From contig DASSQD010000059.1 of the NCBI GenBank assembly GCA_035702665.1, forward strand, positions 1 through 7,876: a stretch of DNA of 7,876 nt, written 5' to 3'. Under the pieces are notes generated by a model. The model worked only from the letters and a program-made list of their open reading frames with translations. It was not told where the DNA came from and did not search any database. Made by a program: the position numbers and the translations under genes. This document shows, one piece after another, positions 5,088 to 7,876 of the stretch. Position 1 is the stretch's first letter. Each line of letters begins with the position of its first letter. The DNA is from VBDM01 sp035702665. Lineage in GTDB: Bacteria > Pseudomonadota > Gammaproteobacteria > Burkholderiales > SG8-39.

Positions 5088-6726
5088 ACGGTTCGGGGGA
5101 AAGGATCAGCGGCGGCCGCGGCGCCTGATGGAAGTCGAAGTCGCGGACGAGGTTGCCCAGGCCCGGCGCGGTTTCGCGCACGGTCGGTCGCGGGTCGGGG
5201 CGGCCGTCGGTAGCCGGATCGAGGCGCTGGCTTTCCAGGAAGTCGTCCTCGATGAACTTGTTGTAGGCGTCGTGGCTGAGCAACTGGTGGTCGATGAAGC
5301 CCGGCTTGGAGTAGGGGCTGATGACCAACCCGGGCACGCGGAACCCGTAACCGTTGCCGTCGACGACCGGGGGCACCACGTGGTCGTAGAAGCCGCCCCA
5401 GTCATCCCAGGTGAGGAGGATCGCGGTGCTCGGCCAGTCCGGCCCCCGCATCACCGCGTTGACCAGGTGCGTCACATAGGTCTGTCCGGTGCTGACGGCT
5501 GCCAGCGGGTGTTCGCTCACTGGCTGGCTCGGGATCACCCAGGAGACCGCGGGCAGTGTGCCGTTGCCAGCCGCCGTCAGGAAGGACGCCGTGTCCTGGA
5601 TGTTGCCGGTCTGGCGGTCTTCCCTGACGGTGGTGAAGTCGGGCAGCGGGTTCCAGATGCCCGGGGTGGCGGGGCCCTGGCGCGGCGGGTCGTCGCAGCG
5701 GGCTTCGCCGTTGGCACAGTCGGGCTGCAGCCCTTGCTTGATGTAGTAGCGCCAGCTGACACCTGCCCGGTGCAGGAGGTACGTCATGTCGGTCCAGGCA
5801 AAGTTGGGCTGCGGGCCGATCAGCGGATGGTTGGGGTTGGCGTCCTGGAAGCCGGGATTGTCGAGCGCGTTGACGCAGCTGAACGGATCGGTGGGCAGGG
5901 TGCAGCGGGCCGACCACTCGGAGAGGAGGAAGAGATGCTGGGGCAGGCTCCAGCTCTTGTTCGACTCGAACAGGTGGTCCTGGAGCACGAAGCTCTTCGC
6001 GTAGGCCCAGTAGTTGGGGATGTCGGACTGGTTCTTGTAGCCCATCACGTCCGTTTCGCATTCCGGTGAGCCGGGCGTGGTGCAGCCGCGCGCCTTCTCG
6101 GCTTCGGCGACGAAGCCGTCCATAGCGCCCCCGTCGAGGTCGCCTTCGAACGATTTCGAGCCGTGGGGGCCGCCGGCGTTGGAGTCGACGACGTCGTGGT
6201 AGGGGGCGATGCAGCCGCCGTTGACGGGGTCCGGCACACACACCCCGGGAGGGAATCCGTCGGCGCCGGGATAGGTGCCGAAGTACTCGTCGAAGCTGCG
6301 GTTCTCCTGGACGATCATCACGATGTGCTTGATCTTGTGGATGCCGACCGGGACGGGCAGCACGGTCAGCAGCCTCCGTCGCGAGTTGCCGGCGCGCGCG
6401 AGCGTGTCTCCCGGGTAGCGGGCGCGCAGCAGCGCTTCGCCGGGGCCATGCATGCCCACCGCGATCCGGAATCTGGAGTCGCCGTTGAGGCGCGCGCGGC
6501 CGATGGTGCGCCAGCGGCGCGCTGGGGAGAGGCGCTGGAGGAGGACGGATTTCCCGGCTCGGCTCGGCTTCACCCGTCCGCTGAAGACGACCTTCTGGCC
6601 GAGGTCCACCCGCTGCGCGGAGACTTCGAGGCCGACGGCCGAGCGCAGCCGCGCCTCCGCCGGCGTGGCGACGATGGAGGCCGCCCCGGCTAGGAGCAGC
6701 ACGATGATCGGCAGTCTCGCTGTCAT
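5086..6726 (-). CDS. Secreted phosphoesterase (phospholipase C / acid phosphatase family) with N-terminal Ig-like domain
   Basis: A 546-residue exported hydrolase. Residues 1-25 are a signal peptide (basic start, hydrophobic core, cleavage likely after AEA). Residues ~27-124 resemble a bacterial Ig-like beta-sandwich ('VFSGRVKPSRAGKSVLLQR', 'RWRTIGRARLNG'). From 133 the phosphoesterase domain (PF04185 type) begins with 'KHIVMIVQENRSFDEYFG'; Glu141 and Asn142 match family metal ligands. 'SEHP' (404-407) and 'TWDDWGGFYDHV' (Asp441, Asp442) complete the site. At the position where phospholipases C have the nucleophilic Thr before PN, it reads S260-L-P-Q, so Ser is the candidate nucleophile. Eight Cys fall in four close pairs. 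Substrate (phospholipid or phosphomonoester) is not decidable. The frame is open back to 6831, but the ATG at 6726 starts the signal peptide and has AGGG five bases upstream. The surface-protein gene follows after 13 bases. Confidence 0.9.
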   Translation of the reverse strand: MTARLPIIVLLLAGAASIVATPAEARLRSAVGLEVSAQRVDLGQKVVFSGRVKPSRAGKSVLLQRLSPARRWRTIGRARLNGDSRFRIAVGMHGPGEALLRARYPGDTLARAGNSRRRLLTVLPVPVGIHKIKHIVMIVQENRSFDEYFGTYPGADGFPPGVCVPDPVNGGCIAPYHDVVDSNAGGPHGSKSFEGDLDGGAMDGFVAEAEKARGCTTPGSPECETDVMGYKNQSDIPNYWAYAKSFVLQDHLFESNKSWSLPQHLFLLSEWSARCTLPTDPFSCVNALDNPGFQDANPNHPLIGPQPNFAWTDMTYLLHRAGVSWRYYIKQGLQPDCANGEARCDDPPRQGPATPGIWNPLPDFTTVREDRQTGNIQDTASFLTAAGNGTLPAVSWVIPSQPVSEHPLAAVSTGQTYVTHLVNAVMRGPDWPSTAILLTWDDWGGFYDHVVPPVVDGNGYGFRVPGLVISPYSKPGFIDHQLLSHDAYNKFIEDDFLESQRLDPATDGRPDPRPTVRETAPGLGNLVRDFDFHQAPRPPLILSPEP

Positions 6727-6756
6727 GGCGCCCTGTAGACCAGACACAGGCGACCA

Positions 6757-6762
6757 ATCGTA
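6757..6762 (-). promoter_or_regulatory. Candidate -10 element (TACGAT) of the phosphoesterase operon
   Basis: On the - strand TACGAT matches TANNNT and lies 30 bases before the ATG at 6726, downstream of the terminator-like hairpin at 6790-6811. No good -35 is seen, so support is weak. Confidence 0.25.
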
Positions 6763-6789
6763 GTTGCGCCGCCGGGTCGGCCACGGAAA

Positions 6790-6811
6790 AGGGCCCCGCT
6801 GAGGGGGCCCT
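6790..6811 (-). terminator. Terminator-like hairpin read on the - strand
   Basis: AGGGCCCC (6790-6797) and GGGGCCCT (6804-6811) are exact reverse complements around a six-base loop. On the - strand the hairpin is followed by TTTTCC; on the + strand no T-run follows. It would stop leftward transcription before the phosphoesterase promoter, although no - strand gene is seen to its right. Confidence 0.55.
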
Positions 6812-7035
6812 GCCTCCGAAGGACGTACCACCAGATGATTCAGGCTCTGGCTCGTCGGTCCTTAAGTCTTGAAGTCCCGCCGCGGAGGGCGGCGTTGTAT
6901 AGGGAAACACCCCCGGTGCTCAAAAGTTGCAGCTGTTGCATCGGCTCTTGCAGCGGACGCTCAAGTCCGCTGGCCGGATGCTTTAGGCGCTTCTTGGGTC
7001 GCTCCGGCTCGAGCGGGCCTGTGCTCGCTCGCTGC
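6812..7035. other. Non-coding stretch with a strong hairpin and TTGCA repeats
   Basis: No coding pattern was found in the 224 bases before the tRNA promoter. It holds a perfect 8-bp hairpin CAGCGGAC-GCTCAA-GTCCGCTG (6951-6972) and, overlapping its left arm, three copies of TTGCA (6927, 6936, 6948). CTTAAGTC/TTGAAGTC-like repeats occur near 6862-6876. A small RNA or a regulatory region is possible; nothing matches a family I can name. Confidence 0.35.
6951..6972. repeat. Perfect 8-bp inverted repeat with six-base loop
   Basis: CAGCGGAC at 6951-6958 pairs exactly with GTCCGCTG at 6965-6972. There is no T-run on either side, so it is not an obvious terminator; it may be part of a structured transcript. 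Confidence 0.5.
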
Positions 7036-7041
7036 TAGATT
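7036..7041 (+). promoter_or_regulatory. Extended -10 element (TGC-TAGATT) for the tRNA gene
   Basis: TAGATT is preceded by TGC, giving the extended -10 form. It ends 10 bases before the tRNA, so transcription would start around 7048. The -35 position (about 7013-7018) is GC-rich and poor, which an extended -10 can tolerate. Confidence 0.45.
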
Positions 7042-7051
7042 CAGGGCTCCC

Positions 7052-7124
7052 GGGCGCATAGCTCAGTTGGGAGAGCGCCGCCTCGACAAGGCGGAGGTCG
7101 CTGGTTCGAGCCCAGCTGTGCCCA
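7052..7124 (+). tRNA. tRNA-Val (GAC anticodon)
   Basis: A complete 73-base cloverleaf folds: acceptor stem GGGCGCA/TGTGCCC (seven pairs, one G-U), D-arm GCTC/GAGC with loop AGTTGGGA, anticodon stem CCGCC/GGCGG, variable loop AGGTC, T-arm GCTGG/CCAGC with loop TTCGAGC, and discriminator A73. The seven-base anticodon loop TCGACAA puts GAC at 34-36 (7085-7087), which reads valine codons GUC and GUU. No CCA is encoded, so the end must be added enzymatically, as is common in Actinobacteria. The odd point is C at position 33 (7084), where U is nearly invariant. A membrane-protein gene starts 62 bases downstream. Confidence 0.93.
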
Positions 7125-7171
7125 TCTCCGACGCCCCTCGTTCGTGCGGGGTCTCGCTTTCAGTGGTGCTC

Positions 7172-7177
7172 TAGGCT
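7172..7177 (+). promoter_or_regulatory. Candidate -10 element (TAGGCT) for a leaderless transcript
   Basis: TAGGCT fits TANNNT and ends 9 bases before the GTG at 7187, which has no Shine-Dalgarno. A leaderless or very short leader transcript is suggested; no convincing -35 is seen. Confidence 0.35.
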
Positions 7178-7186
7178 CGCCGCCTC

Positions 7187-7876
7187 GTGATCGGCACCTA
7201 CGCAGCCGCCCTGGCGGTCTCGGTGGCCTCGCTGGCGATCGGACAGGCGGCGGTCGCGCTGTGCGGGATGCGGCGATGGTCCTGGCTCTCGCCGGCTATC
7301 GGGCTGGCGCTGCTGACGGCGGTCTGCTGGGCGACGGTGCGTCTGCCCGGGCACGGGGTCGTCTCGGCGATCGCAGTCCTCGCCCTCGTCGTCGCGGCGG
7401 CGCTCTTCCTGCACGGGCGCGTCGAGGGCGGCGGGGATGTCCTGCGCGCCGGCCTGCCGGTCGGGCTCGCCGCGCTAGCCGCCGCCTCGCTTCCCTTCGC
7501 CGTCGAAGGGCGCTTCGGCATCCTCGGCACCGGTCTCAACCCGGACATGTCGCAGCACCTGCTGACCGCCGATCGGCTCGCGCACGGGCTCGGCTCGCAG
7601 CTCCTGCGCCAGGGATACCCGCTCGGGCCGCACTCGATCGTCGTCGCGCTTGACAAGGGACTGGGGATCGGGCTCGTCCAGGGCTTCAGCGGCCTCATGG
7701 TCGCGGTCGCCGCCCTAGTCCCGCTGACCGCGCTCGCCGCCTTCGCTGACCGGTCGCCGCTGCGCCGCACCGCCGGCGCCCTCCTCGTCGGGCTCCCCTA
7801 CGTGGTCGCCTCCTACTTCGCCCAGGGCGCCTTCAAGGAGACGATGCAGGCGCTCTTCGTCCTCGCCTTCGTCCTC
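7187..7876 (+). CDS. N-terminal part of a polytopic membrane protein (runs off the right edge)
   Basis: The frame is open for 230 codons from the GTG at 7187 to the window end with no stop. It is rich in Ala/Leu/Val and has hydrophobic helices at about residues 2-27, 34-51, 57-75, 88-106 and several later ones. Between them a polar segment 'LNPDMSQHLLTADRLAHG' and 'RQGYPLGPHSI' (residues ~117-150) lies probably outside the membrane and looks conserved in style. Near the edge comes 'YFAQGAFKETMQALF'. The architecture, many helices with a large polar loop holding acidic residues and His, recalls membrane glycosyltransferase-like (GT-C) proteins of Actinobacteria, but no diagnostic motif is visible, so I leave the function open. 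The start is supported by a -10 element at 7172-7177 and the immediate onset of a membrane helix; other frames give no membrane protein. Confidence 0.75.
   Translation, partial: MIGTYAAALAVSVASLAIGQAAVALCGMRRWSWLSPAIGLALLTAVCWATVRLPGHGVVSAIAVLALVVAAALFLHGRVEGGGDVLRAGLPVGLAALAAASLPFAVEGRFGILGTGLNPDMSQHLLTADRLAHGLGSQLLRQGYPLGPHSIVVALDKGLGIGLVQGFSGLMVAVAALVPLTALAAFADRSPLRRTAGALLVGLPYVVASYFAQGAFKETMQALFVLAFVL

Noticed and set aside
5056..6069. 337-codon + strand open frame opposite the phosphoesterase
   Set aside because: It mirrors a gene with signal peptide, ENRSFD and DDWGGFYDHV motifs; its own translation is low-complexity Val/Gly/Arg with no domain.
5402..6910. 502-codon - strand frame overlapping the phosphoesterase in another register
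   Set aside because: The product is Arg/Pro/Ala-rich and structureless; the phosphoesterase register explains the DNA.
7129..7157. Terminator after the tRNA
   Set aside because: Only four to five pairs (CCCC/GGGG) with a large loop and no proper T-run.
1..7876. CRISPR array, prophage structural genes or defence cluster
   Set aside because: No regularly spaced repeats, integrase, transposase or nuclease gene was found beyond the single toxin-antitoxin pair.

Overview
The window is high-GC, with third codon positions dominated by G/C, frequent GTG/TTG starts and a tRNA without an encoded CCA end. This fits an actinobacterium. The surface protein at 4500-5072 (an N-terminal SYANVIATIALFVSLGGGAFA-like anchor followed by 'SLTGxDVK' repeats) and the Ig-like/phosphoesterase fusion beside it look like Thermoleophilia/Solirubrobacterales proteins. 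That lineage is an inference from protein style, not from a marker gene.

Layout. (1) 1-1331 is accessory-type DNA. It holds a small MerR/excisionase-like HTH protein (+ strand, left edge), convergent with a RelE/HigB-type toxin plus XRE antitoxin module on the - strand. The antitoxin appears to have its own promoter between the two genes, with a 7-bp inverted repeat between and overlapping the promoter elements. (2) 1332-1987 has no intact gene. It contains short direct repeats, an 18-bp dyad in an AT-rich patch, what looks like the 3' half of a tRNA (an attachment-site scar), and a startless coding fragment. I read it as the right border of an old integrated element. (3) 1988-4493 is ordinary chromosome on the + strand: an adenosine-deaminase-family enzyme, a PrxQ/BCP-like peroxiredoxin, and a six-helix DUF998-type membrane protein 37 bp after it. 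(4) 4500-6726 on the - strand is a two-gene operon: a secreted phosphoesterase (phospholipase C / acid phosphatase family) with an N-terminal Ig-like domain, translationally coupled to the repeat-bearing surface protein. (5) 6727-7186 is non-coding apart from a tRNA-Val(GAC). It carries a - strand terminator-like hairpin and a stretch with a strong unexplained hairpin. (6) 7187-7876 is the start of a polytopic membrane protein that runs off the right edge.

Functional links. The toxin and antitoxin form one module. The peroxiredoxin and DUF998 genes are probably co-transcribed. The phosphoesterase and surface protein are very likely co-expressed and both act outside the cytoplasm. I did not find a clearly new multi-gene system. 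The features most worth checking are the antitoxin promoter/operator, the tRNA scar at the element border, a C in place of the near-universal U33 in the tRNA-Val, and the modified active-site loop of the peroxiredoxin.
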